NCBI RefSeq assembly: GCF_023856365.1
Contig: NC_064536.1
Location: 40,369,276-40,433,275, forward strand
Source: Brienomyrus brachyistius
Lineage: Eukaryota; Chordata; Actinopteri; Osteoglossiformes; Mormyridae
DNA: 64,000 nucleotides
Direction: 5' to 3'
The notes beneath the pieces were generated by a model. It searched no databases and had not been told where the DNA came from. It was given only the letters and a program-made list of their open reading frames with translations. Numbering within the stretch: position 1 is the first letter of the stretch; each line of letters starts with the position of its first letter. The position numbers were made by a program, and so were the translations under genes. Positions 21,229 through 33,385 of this stretch are shown piece by piece.

Positions 21229-24200
21229 GTGAGTGTCACTCATTACAGTGGTACTGAGTAGAGATCTCTCTCCTGCTCCTCCCCACACTCTCAGCTGCAG
21301 GTTGGAGATGATGATGGAGATCTGTTGCTAGTTACATGATGATGTAATTGATGTGTTCTTGGAAATAATGAATACTTTTTCAATTTTAACAAATTTCACA
21401 TTTTTGCATACAGTGGTTATCACGATGAATCACTTATATGGATCAAATACTTGGGACAGATTAATTCTTGTACAAATATTGTTTTGATAATTTGTCTGTC
21501 GTAATCAAGTAGTCAGCTTTCACTGTTCATTTTTGGTCTTTTTTACTGCAGTAGTTATTTTCTTTGTTTACTTTACTTTGATCATCCTACTTTGCCCTGC
21601 GGTAACCCATCTGCTTCTGGCTAGCTACTTGAGGCTAGCACAGAAAACAAGACTGGAAAAACAAAGTCATTTTCTTTCAATAACAAATATAGAATAATCA
21701 AAACTTATGATAAACCACCAAAAACAAGACCACGGAGATGCAGCAGCAAAACTACAGTGAGCGGTTTGAAACAATGTAACATTCTGAAATTTGTGCTGTG
21801 TGTTGCGTCGGGGCAGGCAAGCAGGCAATGGAAGCCTTATTGACGAGAGACAGACTCAGGACAGGGAGCATGAGAACGTCAATGACAGACCTAGGGGAGA
21901 CAGCCTAGCACACAGACTAAATACACAGAACTAAAGGGACGGAAACGCAGAACGGCTGAGAACAATCAGGAATTCACACGAGGATGATAAGGGGGCGTGG
22001 CATACAGGAGTATCGTACGAGCAGGTCATGACACTGTGTAAAAAAATTCTATTGAATTGAATATTTATGAGGGGCGGCATGGTGGTGCAATGGTTAGCAC
22101 TGTTGCCTCGCACCTCTGGAACCCGGGTTTGAGTCTCCGCCTGGGTCACATGTGTGTGGAGTTTGCATGTTCTCCCCATGTCGTCGTGGGGTTTCCTCCG
22201 GGTACTCCGGTTTCCCCCCACAGTCCAAAAACATGCTGAGGCTAATTGGAGTCGCTAAATTGCCCATAGGTGTGCGTGTGTGAGTGAATGGTGTGTGGGT
22301 GTGCCCTGCGATGGGCTGGCCCCCCATCCTGGGTTGTTCCCTGCCTCGTGCCCATTGCTTCCGGGACGGGCTCTGGACCCCCCGCGACCCAATAAATTAA
22401 GCGGTTTGGAAAATGGATGGATGGATGAATGGATGGCTGAATATTTATGTACAGTATTATGCTGTATTATACCATATTCGAATTATGCACAGTTCAGTAA
22501 TTTAATTTGTACGGTACAGTAATTCGAAAAGCGTTTGAAAGAGCTGTACTGTATTTTGACATCGTCAATAAAATTCAGTGAATAGCGACTGTATAGCGTC
22601 AGTTTTATTACCTTATATTCATGTAAAAATATACAAATCTCAATTAGATGATAATCTTCTTAAGACATAAAGAGAAAACATGTGTTATAATGGTAATCCG
22701 CTTACAGTATAGTGACCAATTTCGCCTAGAGAGACGTGATCACTATAGGCGGCTTCCACTGTAATTCCAAAAGAAATTATCTTTGTGAAGTGTTTGCAAA
22801 CTATTTCTGGAACAGTGATATTTAAGACATGACCAATTTATCATGAATCAATTTATTGATATTGTTTAGTATAACATTTAAATATTCTGTGTGATGTTGT
22901 CATGTCTTCCTTTTAGTGATCAAGCAGTATAAATACTCTGTTAGTGCTCATAAAATGCCCTTGTCTTTTGTACCCTGTGATTTTCTGTGAGGGTGACAAC
23001 TGATCTGACTGGGGTCATTTCAGTTTGCATGGTCTCCCTGTGGTTACGTTGGTTTCCTCTCAGTTCTCTGGTTTCCTCCCACAGTCCAAAGACACGTGGT
23101 TCAGGTGAATTGGTGCCTCTAAAAGTGCCCACAGTGACTGTGTGTGAGTGTTTGCTCTGTGACAGACTGGCATCCTGTCCTGGGTGTTCCCCTGCCTTGT
23201 GTCCTGTGCTGCCTCAGATCAGCTCCACGCTCCCTGTACTGTATTGACCCTTTACTGGGTAAGCATGTGGAAGATGGATGGCTGAACTAAAATATTGAAC
23301 ATTTTTTACATATCATTCACAAGTCAAATATCACAGAACTAGGTGTATTTATAAATACAGTCTGTGTGGTCATCACACAAAATGATGAGCCCATTCATTC
23401 ACCTCCCCTGTGCCTTATTACCAGTGATTTAAGGTTCTGGTTTTCCTCTCAGGCCTTCCCACACACTCCCAAACTCTGATAAACAAATGTGACCCTAATC
23501 CAAGTATTACACAATCAAAAAAACAGGGTTGGGCCCGTTGGGCATCAGGGCTGGTGTGGTGCTGAGGCGCCGCCCGCCGCATTGTGACACTTGGGTCCCA
23601 ACTTGAGGTGACCCATCCGGGTAGGCCTGTGGAATGTCTTGTCTCTCTGACAAGATGACCATCTCCCTCTGCTGTCGGGGAAGCTTTAGAAACTCTGCAT
23701 TTCAGTGGTGACATTCTCTAGGGTAGCCAAATCTCTGTAGCTGGATATAACTACTTTTGGTCTGGTCGCTCTGACAGCTGCCATACTCGGAGTAGCTATT
23801 GCTGTGGCGGATCGGCTCCTCCCGATGGTGTATGATATCACCCCTTTCAACGACCATATTATGAGACTCAGGCTAAGGCAGTCCTTTGGTGTTTTGTCTG
23901 TTGTCTTAGTGTATGCTCTGACCGTGCTGAGAGATGTCTCATTGAGGGAGACATTTTACTCGCAACATTGCTCAGTGGTTGATGGGTACCCATGAGGTGA
24001 TGCTCCTTTGGTCATGGGTGACTTCATTGTGAACACAGGCACTGACAGGGAAGGCTTTGAGGATTGTGTCGGTCCCCATGGGTCTGGAGAATGGGGCGAC
24101 AGTGGCTCCATATTCCTTGACATTGCGAAAGGTCAGAGGCTACAGGTTGCGGAATCCTGGTTCCAATGCCCTAAGCCGCATTATTGGACTTTGTACTCCA

Positions 24201-27200
24201 ATGCTGGTGGTGCGGCAAAGGAGATCAATCACATCCTCGAGGGCAGACCCTGGAGGATCCTGCAGGGTCTACAGAAGCATCCAGTTTGTGAACCACAGAT
24301 TTGTTGTTGCTATTCTGAAGATCTGTTAGATCCAGTAGGCTAAGATCCAGTACCTACTAGGAGAATGAGGCTGGACTTGGCAAGGCTCCAAGATCAAGCT
24401 GTTCTGATGAGTTTGCATGCAGTTTGAGGAATTTGCAGACTTGGGTGCGACTGCTGACTGTAATGTGATGTGCGAGACCTTCCCTGGTACGACTCTGAAG
24501 GTTGCTGAGGGTTTTGTTGGTGTGGCTGGTGTTTTCAGAAGGAGGTATTTCACCAAGAGGAGTCATAGCGCATGATTTGGTGGCAACTCCAGTGTCTACC
24601 TGAAAAGGAGGGCTGTGAGGGCTCTAAGGGCAGATAAGGATGTGTTTGTAAGACAAATTTGTGAGCAGGTGACACATCATTTGTGGTCTAATGACCCACA
24701 CCCTGCTTACAGAGGGATTGAAGTATTACGTATATCTGAATCTGTTCCTCAGAGACTTGCAGTCAGGGCGGGTGATGGAACGGTCCTTACGGATGACGCT
24801 GCAGTTGTGACCTGCTGGGCCGGCTACGTTGAGCAGTTGTTTAAAGCTGACCCTCCAGCTAGGATGTTGGACATCTCTGGGTCTACAGTTCTAAAAGAAG
24901 ATCCTCCAATCAGCTGTGAACCACCCAGTCTCACTGAGATTGCATGGGTGGTGAATCAGCTGGGGGTGGGGAAGGCTGCAGGGGTCTGTGGTATCTGTGT
25001 TGAACTTCTCCAGGCTGGTGGTAAGGCTGTCCTCCCGGCACTGCAGGCAGTCTTTGCTTCCATTTGGCAGTCAGACATCATCCTAACTGACTGGAAAACG
25101 GGACTTATAGTCCCTGTCTGGAAAGGGAAGGGTGATCACCTGGATTGTGGTAACTACAGGCCGATAACACTGCTCTCACTGCCGAGTAAGGTCCTTGCTA
25201 GGATTAACAGGATTCGTGATCACTTGCTCACCTATCAGTGGCCAAAGCAGTCTAGTTTTACACCTAAGAAGTCTACCATTGGCCGCATCCTTGCACTGAA
25301 AGTTCTCATTGAGTGTAAGCACGAATATCAACGGAGGTTCTTTGCAGCTTTTGGTTTAGTTTCTTAAGGCGTTCGATTCAGTTGATCGAGTTGTCCTGTG
25401 GGACATCCTGAGATTTTGCGGGATCCCCCTACAGCTTCTGGATGTCATGGCCGGCCTGTACATTGGTACAGTGAATGCTGTACAGAGTGGAGGAAGAACC
25501 TCTACATTCTTCCCAGTTGATTCTGGGGTTTTCCAGGGATGTGTTCTTGCTCCTACTCTGTTCAATGCTTGCATGGACTGGGCGTTGGGCAGGGATGTGG
25601 GGTCCAGTGGTTATGAGGCATTTGTTGGTGAAGTAAGATTTACTGCTCTTGACTTTGCTGTGCTGTGATCTTTCTGGAGTCAATGGAAGCTCAGCTCGGG
25701 GCTCACCGGAGACTGAGTGAGGAGTCTGAGTTTCTGGGATTGCAGGTGTCCTGGATAAAGACCAAGATCCAGGCTTTTAATGATTTCTAAGGCACAGCCA
25801 TCAATTGTGTGTCTGTCTGCAGGGGAATATCGACCTTGTCGAGAGATTTACCCGCCTCAGCAGCGACATTCATGTCTCTGGTGAATCTTCCTATAAAGTC
25901 AGCAGACGGATTAGAAAAGCATGTGGGGTCGTGAGGTTGCTGGAAAGGGGCGTGTGGCATTGCCAATATCTCTGCAAGAGGACGGGGGTTCAAGTCTTGA
26001 GAGTCCTGGTGCTCCCTGTGTTGCCCTATGGCTATAAGAGATGGACGCTATGCAGTGAGCTGAGACGAAGACTGGACTCCTTCGGTACCGTGTCTCTTCA
26101 GAGAATCCTTGGGTACCACTGATTTGACTTTGTGTCGAATGAGCGATTACTAGAGGAGCCCTGAATGAGGGACATTATCTGCATTGTGAGGAAGTTGTCA
26201 GTTACGGCACTATGGACATGTGGTGCGTTTCCTTGAGGGTGATCCGGGTCACAGGATCCTCAATGCTGTGGACCCAAGCGGCTGGACCAGGCCAAGGGGA
26301 TGCCCATGCAGCACCTGCCTGCGGCAGGTGGATGGCCATTTCCGGAGGGTGGGACTGGACAGTGTATCTGCCTGGAGGATCGCTGGCCGGGATCCCGGGG
26401 AGTTTCGCTGTGTGGTGGGTGCAGCAACATGCTGCATCAGCGCATACTCCCCAACTTGACCTGACCTGACCTGATCGTGGTGTGGAAAATGTGAATTCAG
26501 TTGGTTGTTCTCCCTGCAGGTGCTGACAGTGTGTCCACAGGTGGATGGGTGACTGTTCGCAGTGGAAGATCTGTCACCATTCCATGTTTCTATGGTGACA
26601 GATATAAAACTCATGTGAAAAAATGGTGCAGAGGGTATAATGTGAGGTCATGTACTCCCATAGTACACACTGACTCTCCACAGGAGGGTAAAGTGTCAAT
26701 CAGAGATGATCCTGACCAGTGAGTCTTCACTGTGACCATCAACAATTTGACAGCTGGGGACTCTGGTTGGTTCTCATGCTTTGTAAATATCAGTGGAGGT
26801 TCAGATGTTCGAGATTGGGTTTACCTGTCAGTAACTGAAGGTAAGATGCCTGAAGGTAAAATATCTGACCAGACCTATATAAGCATGAATGCAAATGTTC
26901 ATTTTATGAGTTAAAATGACTGTAAAGTATTTATTTGTAAATAAGGATGGAATTAAAATAAATACAAGGAATGAATCAGCCAGTGTTAAACTGCATTTTT
27001 GTAAATTAAAGTCCAAATATACATATTTATCACTTATGTAATAAATAAAATCAGAGAAGTAACAGTACCAGTTTAAATGGGCTACATCAGGGGTCCTGCA
27101 ACTTTCAGGGATAAATTTGAAGTTTTCATCCATCCATCCATCCATCCATCCATCCATATCCTGTAACCACTTGTCCTGTTCAGGGTCGCAGGGTATCCAG

Positions 27201-30200
27201 AGCCTATGAGTGGAAGGCAGGGAACAACCCAGGATGGGGCGCCAACCTATCGCAGGGCACGCACACACAGACACACACACACACACACACACACAGACCT
27301 GTACTCATATCTTTGTGGGGACCATCTATTCATATCTATGGGCAAAACCTTATTCCCAACAATGAAAACCTTGATCCCTACCCAGTCCTAGCCTGGACCA
27401 TAAGTAACCAAACAAAATACACAAGAAAATGGTCCCCACAACATCAAAATAACTGGTTTTTATTACATTGTGGGGATATTTGGTCCTCACAATGTAATGT
27501 TTACCTGAACCCCTTCTCCACACACACACACCATTGATACCTACGGGCAATTCGGATACTTAACCTGAGCATGTTCTTGGAGAGTGGGGGGCCACTAGAG
27601 CACCTGGAGGAAACCCCACAATGACACTGGGGGAGCATGCAAACTCCACAGACACAGAGCCATAGCAGAGAGTCAGACTCTATGTGAGGCAACAGCGCTA
27701 AGCACTACACCACCGTGCCTTTAGCAAAGCAAATTTTAATATTCTTTCTTTAATACTCTGTGTATAATATTCTGCCTCTTTATTAATTTGTGTATAAATG
27801 GTGTAATAGGGAGAGAGAGTTAATCAGTAACTTTGGTAATTTTCATACCTTCCCTGCAGGTGTGTCCACACTGAGACGAGTGTCTGTACAGAGAGGAGGA
27901 TCTGTCACCATCTCATGTTTATATGGTGACAGATATAAAACTCATGTGAAATACTGGTGCAGAGGGTATAATGTGAGGTCATGTACTCCCATAGTACACA
28001 CTGACTCTCCACAGGAGGGTAAAGTGTCAGTCAGAGATGATCCTGACCAGCAAGTCTTCACTGTGACCATCAACAATCTGACAGCTGAAGACTCTGATAG
28101 GTACTGGTGTGGTGTGAAGATCAGTGGAGCCTCAGATGTTGGAGATCGAGTTAACCTGTCAGTCACTGATGGTAAGATGTCTGTACTGCAGACTGTATCC
28201 AATGAGATGCACAGTATGTAACAGGTCATTGAATCAAAAAGGAAGGACATTAACACAAATATTGTTTCCTGTAAAAGGAAAAGATACTTTAATATTGTAA
28301 AAATATGCATTTTATTTTCATTCAATGTGATAAACAAGATTTGAAAGAAGTAACAGTGTCAGTTTAAATGGGCAACTTCACAGAGTTAAATATGATAAGT
28401 AATATATGGCTTTTTGGAAAAACATTTGCATATGCATGTTTAATGAGCTGATTTTCATAATATTTCATTGTGGTGTAAATATTTCAGTGTTTTGTCTGTT
28501 CCTAATCTGTGTGTTCAGCTCCTTCGGGGCTGTCAGTGGACAAACAGGAGGTGACCGGTGTGGATGGAGACAGTGTCAGTGTTCAGTGTTACTATGGAAA
28601 CAACAAAAGACATAGGATGTGGTGTAAGATTGGGGGCTCCTGTGCATCAGAGAGATATGGGAGTTTGGATGGGAGGCCTGTCCTGATCAGGGATGACAAA
28701 GTAAATAAAACCTTCATTGTGACAATGAGGGGACTGGAGAGGAAGGACACTGGCTGCTATTGGTGTGCTGCTGGATATCAGCAGATTCCAGTCCATATTA
28801 CTATCAAACGTAAGTAATTAATTTAAATCTGTGTGTGGATCATTTATACTTGAATATAAAAAGATAAATACTAATTAACCCAGCAGTTTCACTCATGAAG
28901 GGGGTTTGTGCTTCTTTGTGGGGATAATCCCCTATTTATCAGCTGTTGTGAAACAGAGTTATTTATTGGGATTATTGTTTCAATGATAGTGGCACGGTGG
29001 TCCAGTAGGCGGCGCTGTTGCTTCACGCCTCCATGTTTACGGGTTTGAATCTGGCTTCTGCTCTGTCTGTGTGGAGTCTGCATGTTCTCCACATGCTGTG
29101 TGGGTTTCCTCCAACAATCCAAAAACGCACAGTCAGGCTAATTGATGTCTCTAATATACAGTGTGTGTCTTCTAGTTTATGATCTATATGTAACATGAAA
29201 AAATCACACCATTTTGCTGCAAACATACAGCCAGCCCTTTGTTATGTATACAAATCCATGTAGTTTGCATTTTTTTTTGTGGGAATGAATTGTTACTAAA
29301 GGTATGCTGACTGACTGATTTTTCATTGTAGCAAAGGTCAGTGTTACAGTTGTACTCTGTAATATCTGTCCCAGTGCTGCATCCATCCATTGTCTGAAAC
29401 TACTTGTCTAAGTCAGGGTCCCTATGGGTGCAAGGCAGGGAACGTCCCATGACAGGGTGCCAACCCATTGCAGGACACGCTCACACTCCATTCCCTCACA
29501 CAAGCACATCTACCGGGAATTTGACAACTCCAATTAGCCTCAGCATGTTTTTGGACTGTGGGGGGAAATCAGAGTCCCTGGAGGAAACCCCACAATGACA
29601 CAGGGGGAGCATGCAAACTCCATACACACGGAACTCCTGCGAAGACTTGAGTACATGTGCCTTAGGTACTGTATGAGGTGACATTGCAGACCACTGCACC
29701 ACTGTGGCAGGGTGGCACAGTAAATACATTAAAATATGTTAATAAAATCATTTATCTCACCTGTTCACTATCAGTGCCCTGGGATGTGAACACTAATTCA
29801 TTGTTCTCCATCTAATCATTTTCTCTGTAGAATATCTTTCATAATTTATATTTCAGTTTCAAGAGTGACCTTTTCTTAGTCTTTATTGACTAACAGAAAA
29901 TTGCTTTTTATTAACTATCCTTTCTCCTGTTTCCACTGCTCTCCTTTTCTCTGCACATGATGAAGAAGGAGGGGATAATGAAAAACTGAGGTAAGCATTC
30001 AGCAGCATTTACAGTAGTTTGGGGACCAGCTAGCAGCATTTACCTGATCACACAGTAATGGGAAACTGTCATTTTAATTATAAGAGAAAAAGATATAATT
30101 TTTTATTTCATTTTCTTAATAATAAACTTGAGATCCCATCCCATCCAGGGTGAGCCCTTGCCTTGTGTCCTGTGTAATAGTACAGATGTGACTGTACCGT

Positions 30201-30619
30201 GTTTCTATAAAGCATGTAAGACTTTACTGTTCACATCCAACCTCTTATTCAGCTCTTTGGTCCAGCTGGCTCTGTATGTAGGACTGAGCTGATCGGTGCT
30301 GCTGTTGATTATCAAGGTGGTTTTAATTCAGTCAGAACAGATTCACTGTTTTGTTCTTCAGGTTTAAATGTGATATGTGTGACTGACAGACACACTGGTG
30401 TATTATATGTCTGACAGGTGGGAGCAGGTTCTGGATGCTGTACTGAAAGCTGGGACTGGTGTGTTTTATCTGATTTGCACCATCATCGCCATTCAGCTGC
30501 ACTGGACCTCCTGTAAAAAGAGGGAACCAATCAGAGAGAAGCAGAGGGTCTCCCTGGATCAGAGGAAGCTGGCAGAGGAGATGACCTTCATGGAGCAGAA
30601 TGAGTCAGACGAGCTGTAA
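21183..30619 (+). CDS. A2: CD300/pIgR-like membrane receptor gene, seven candidate exons
   Basis: Candidate exons are the leader 21183-21228, D1a 26520-26840 (nonsense), D1b 27860-28171, D2 28519-28809, a 25-nt exon 29966-29990, and TM/tail 30418-30619. A second TM exon at 30253 has an in-frame TGA. Phases fit throughout (1-1 for V exons, 1-2 for the small exon, 2 into TM). Without D1a the chain is open: 876 nt, 291 residues. It would be a type I surface receptor with two V domains, one TM and a short charged tail lacking tyrosines. So it has no ITIM and no charged TM residue for an adaptor. CD300/pIgR-like receptors bind lipids or immunoglobulins on myeloid and mucosal cells; the ligand here is unknown. 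The first intron is swollen by a Tigger element, a solo LTR, SINEs and a LINE. Confidence 0.6.
21801..22033 (-). mobile_element. Solo LTR of the 42152-43713 family (copy 2)
   Basis: Equivalent of 2753-2985. The CTGTG 5-bp duplication is kept on both sides. Confidence 0.75.
22071..22437 (+). repeat. tRNA-derived SINE (copy 2)
   Basis: Equivalent of 3024-3384, with a slightly longer ATGG tail. Confidence 0.8.
23016..23283 (+). repeat. Diverged SINE/LINE-tail repeat (copy 2)
   Basis: Equivalent of 3955-4215. Confidence 0.65.
23600..26478 (+). mobile_element. Decayed RTE-like non-LTR retrotransposon
   Basis: Fragments in several frames give one element in order. An AP-type endonuclease (about 23610-24310) carries an MGDF motif and KEINHIL. 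A linker follows, then reverse transcriptase (24615-25367) with KGDHLDCGNYRPITLLSLPS and the TIGRILAL helix, then a further RT part (about 25370-25670) with GCVLAPTLFNACMDW and a damaged LDFA(DD) active site. The C-terminal part (about 25800-26440) follows, and the end is a CTGAC microsatellite tail. Many stops and frameshifts show it is dead. It lies in the A2 first intron, just before D1a. Confidence 0.8.
26520..26840 (+). pseudogene. A2 D1a: V-domain exon with nonsense mutation
   Basis: The acceptor CCCTGCAG and donor GTAAGA are intact, and the length is 321 nt, phase 1-1. The fold is D1-type: VTIPCFYG, KKWCRG and RSCTP for the second disulfide. TGA at 26718-26720 replaces the CAA/CGA of its paralogs, right after DDPDQ. 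The second core Cys context is GWFSCF rather than RYWCG, another sign of decay. Skipping the exon keeps the frame. Confidence 0.8.
27128..27722 (-). repeat. Fish SINE, minus strand, split by an insertion
   Basis: (CATC)n at 27128 starts a reverse-oriented SINE body that resumes after 27517 and ends CACCGTGCC at about 27718. Inside, a CA repeat and a block at 27297-27517 interrupt it. The block has TTGTGGGGACC motifs at one end and a near-inverse GGTCCTCACAA at the other. Confidence 0.65.
27860..28171 (+). CDS. A2 D1b: intact D1-type V-domain exon
   Basis: The acceptor is CCCTGCAG and the donor GTAAGA; 312 nt, phase 1-1. The CD300-like D1 signature is complete: GGSVTISCLYGDRYKTHVKY, then WCRG, RSCTP (second Cys pair), VFTVTINNLTAEDS and RYWCGV. 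It is a few codons shorter at the N-terminus than D1a. It is probably the functional first Ig domain of A2. Confidence 0.8.
28519..28809 (+). CDS. A2 D2: intact D2-type V-domain exon
   Basis: 291 nt, phase 1-1, with acceptor GTGTTCAG and donor GTAAGT. The core is SVSVQCYYG, HRMWCKIGGSCAS and DTGCYWCAAG. It has an extra Cys in place of the Trp/Arg seen in GWYWC of the C copies, so it carries an odd cysteine next to the core disulfide. Confidence 0.8.
28989..29165 (+). repeat. Truncated SINE, second subfamily
   Basis: Head GTGGCACGGTGGTCCAGTAG and body as at 15001, cut off after TGTGTGTCT. Confidence 0.65.
29383..29706 (-). repeat. Fish SINE, minus strand
   Basis: It starts CATCCATTGTCTGAAACTAC. 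The reversed body (CCTCAGCATGTTTTTGGACT) follows, and it ends in ACCACTGTGGC. Confidence 0.6.
29966..29990 (+). CDS. A2 25-nt linker exon
   Basis: After a pyrimidine tract, GAAG|AAGGAGGGGATAATG runs to CTGAG|GTAAGC. Joined to the D2 exon (phase 1) it reads QGGDNEKL and leaves phase 2. GAAGAAG is a tandem NAGNAG acceptor, so a form three bases shorter is possible. The same exon occurs at 44451-44475. Confidence 0.55.
30253..30292 (+). pseudogene. A2 TM-a exon remnant with stop
   Basis: It matches the C2 TM exon (44856) from the acceptor TTATTCAG, but TTA is changed to TGA (30290-30292) in the middle of the hydrophobic stretch. The donor region has also changed. Confidence 0.65.
30418..30619 (+). 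CDS. A2 TM-b and cytoplasmic tail exon
   Basis: After acceptor GTCTGACAG, one base completes the codon from the 25-nt exon, giving RWEQVLDA. The TM GVFYLICTIIAIQLHW follows, then CKKREPIREK, and a tail ending NESDEL-stop. It has no tyrosine motifs. AATAAA overlaps the region just after the stop, so the 3'UTR could be very short or other signals are used. It differs from copy 1 by one residue in the tail (M for I). Confidence 0.65.
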
Positions 30620-30867
30620 AATAAACGGTTATGCTAACTGCAATGAGGCCTCTCTCACTCGGCCCTGCTCAGTCTGTACAGTCATAGCATGAGAGTCAGT
30701 TAAACACAGAGGGGTTGATTATTTGCTGGGAACCTGTACAACCACGTATTGGCCACTTATTCACAAGTGCTTTGCTGCCACCTGCTGGTTAATGTATCAT
30801 AATAGTTATCTAGTGAAGGTAAGACTGGATCTTATTAAATTGTCTCTTAATTCTGAAAAAATACGGT

Positions 30868-31381
30868 ACTATGCAAACGTCTTGGGCCATCAAAGAAAAT
30901 GTTTAATGCTATTTATCTGGGTTGTGTATATTTGCTCCGAACAAAAACACAATTATCATAAAAATATATGCAAATTAAAAGTAACACAATAAGAACTAAC
31001 AAGAATTTCTTCTTTTCTCCAAAAAGTTACTGATGCCTTGTTGGATCGCTAGATGATGCACGCTTTGGTTCCTAAACCTCTCCTCAGCGGCACCTCAGCC
31101 ATTCCATGTATTTGTTAAATTTCACCACCAGCTCAATTAATTAATGTATTTATTAAACAAATGTTAATGATGCATTGATTAGCCATAGGAGGTGTGTTAA
31201 TGGTCAAGTCAAAAATATATGGGTCTATTGGATGGTTGGTGAAAAATACTGTGGTGACTTTAGAAGAGATTTTGAAATGACTGGGCTGCCACACTTTGAT
31301 GGACAAAATATTATAATTCTAGACGAAGATGAAGATCATTTGAACATAATTTTCTTTGACAGCCCAAGACTTTTGCACAGT
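30868..31381. mobile_element. Non-autonomous TIR element (copy 2)
   Basis: Equivalent of 5640-6151, with the same inverted ends. Confidence 0.65.
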
Positions 31382-31581
31382 TTTGTATATGTCTTTTATA
31401 CTGGTCATTATTTGCTTTAATACATGATTAATAAATTGCTACTTTACAAAACATTTAGTATTTTTCTGAAATTGGTAAATATTAAAAACGAATTTCACAA
31501 ACTTAAATGGTTTGGGGTTTTTAGGTCACGCCTCCTCGTCAGAGCCCAGCAATCAGGGACTCTTTTAGAGAGTGATGTAAT

Positions 31582-31860
31582 CAGGACCACCCACTTTTCA
31601 ATCTGCTGTACAAATACACCAGCTTGTGTCTGCTAACAACAGCCTGTACATATCAGATAAGGAGGAAACAGTATCACATACATATTGGCCAACATCAAAT
31701 GAAAATGTAACACACGAAAACAGGACCGCCCACTTATCACTCTGCGTAAAATCACACCAGCTTGTCTCAGCTGACAGCAGCCTCACATATCAGCTAAGGA
31801 GGAAGACGGCATATCAAAAGTAAAAAGAAAGACACCATCAAATGAAAATATCCCTGTGTG
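31582..31860. repeat. 139-bp tandem duplication (copy 2)
   Basis: Equivalent of 6354-6631. Confidence 0.7.
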
Positions 31861-33385
31861 ATCTATTGGTTTCTGCTTTCACTCCCATTAAATGACAGTA
31901 AGTCTAGTTGCTGTCCGAGGTGCTGAAAACCTGGATCAGTAAATTCCGAATAAAACTTCTTTACCCGATTTAACTGTAACTCATGTAACTCACTTATTTT
32001 ATTGGCAATGATGCTTTGTTGAGTCTAGAAAGGCGCAAAGAGGGTTACATATAATTTAATTTAAGTAGTTTTACTTAAAAACCAAAAAGATTTGAACAAT
32101 CAGTTCAACTTTGTACTATAGTGCTTCACAAAAGTAAAATCCATCGAGTTAAATCTCTTTACCCCCAAATCAAGAAGGAATCAAATGCAGAAGCACATTG
32201 TGGGAGATACAAGGTGCAGACACATTAAAAGCACTTTTTTGTGTGAACATTATAAAACAGATTGATACACATTAAGCAGTTTGTAACTTTACATCCAGAC
32301 GTACATCAGTCAGAAAAAGCAGGCGATGACCAGCCCAACCAGCAGCTTCATCTCTGATTGTACAGAATCCCTTGTCAGGGTAACTTCTGAAGTCATGACT
32401 AAAGTAATTTCCACTTAAGTAGCTGAATTTTGTGTATCCACTAGAGGGCAGCCACACATAGATTCCCTTATGAATGGTTCTGATGCTTCAGGAAAGCACT
32501 GTAGAGAGACCCAGGTATGCCAGTGAGGAATGGATAAAGAGCAGACGGATCCACCAACTAGCTGTAATATGTAGTATTTCAATTGAATTTAAACAAATAA
32601 ATATAACAGTGTCAGAGTGTCAGATCCATGTGAATTTTTATCATTGATGAACTTTGAAAGCCTGAATATAACTGAGGAGGCCCACGGACCCCATTATGTG
32701 TGAAACACTATTGTGGTGCTGAGAGAAACACAAACAGCTCTCAGTCTGATAGGACTGCTGCTAAGACCCACATGAAGTGAATCACCTGACTTTGCCCCCC
32801 CAGGACACCCTCACCCCTGTCATACAGACACCTTCCTAACGGACCTCTTGATTTGTACTGATCCACAGGTATTAAAAGGACCTACTGCAGTGACATTTTA
32901 AAACTGTATAAAACATAATAAAGACTGAAACAAAGGCCTGAGGTCAGACCCTCTGCATGTAGCACACAGTGTTTCTGCAGAGTCTCACACTCACATCCTG
33001 TATAACGACATTTCTGCTTTTCAGAATAAGTCTGATTTCACTGCTCTTTGCTCATTTGCAATATGAGGAAGTAACAGTTTAGAAAATAACTAGACTTATT
33101 TGATTAATTTGTTTGTAGCTCTGTGAGCATGAATGATTCACTGTGAAGACCAGCTATCAATAATTTTGCTATAAAATCATGTTTCTAAAATGATAAGGTT
33201 GCAGATGTAATTAAAATATTTATTCCTGGTAAGAGCAGGACAACAGCAGCATCAAACTGTTTTCCTTTTTACAGGCAAGAAATAGACAGAAAATGCATCA
33301 GTGGACAAACAGTTTATGAAAATCAAAGATAGATGGATGATTTTTAAACCCACAAAAAGGGAGGCAGTGAGGTTAAGGAGAGTCA

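Larger units (their letters stand above)
21411..22761. mobile_element. Tigger/pogo-like DNA element, interrupted (copy 2)
   Basis: Equivalent of 2363-3699. The right end here reads TTCCACTG followed by TA, better preserved than in copy 1. Confidence 0.65.
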
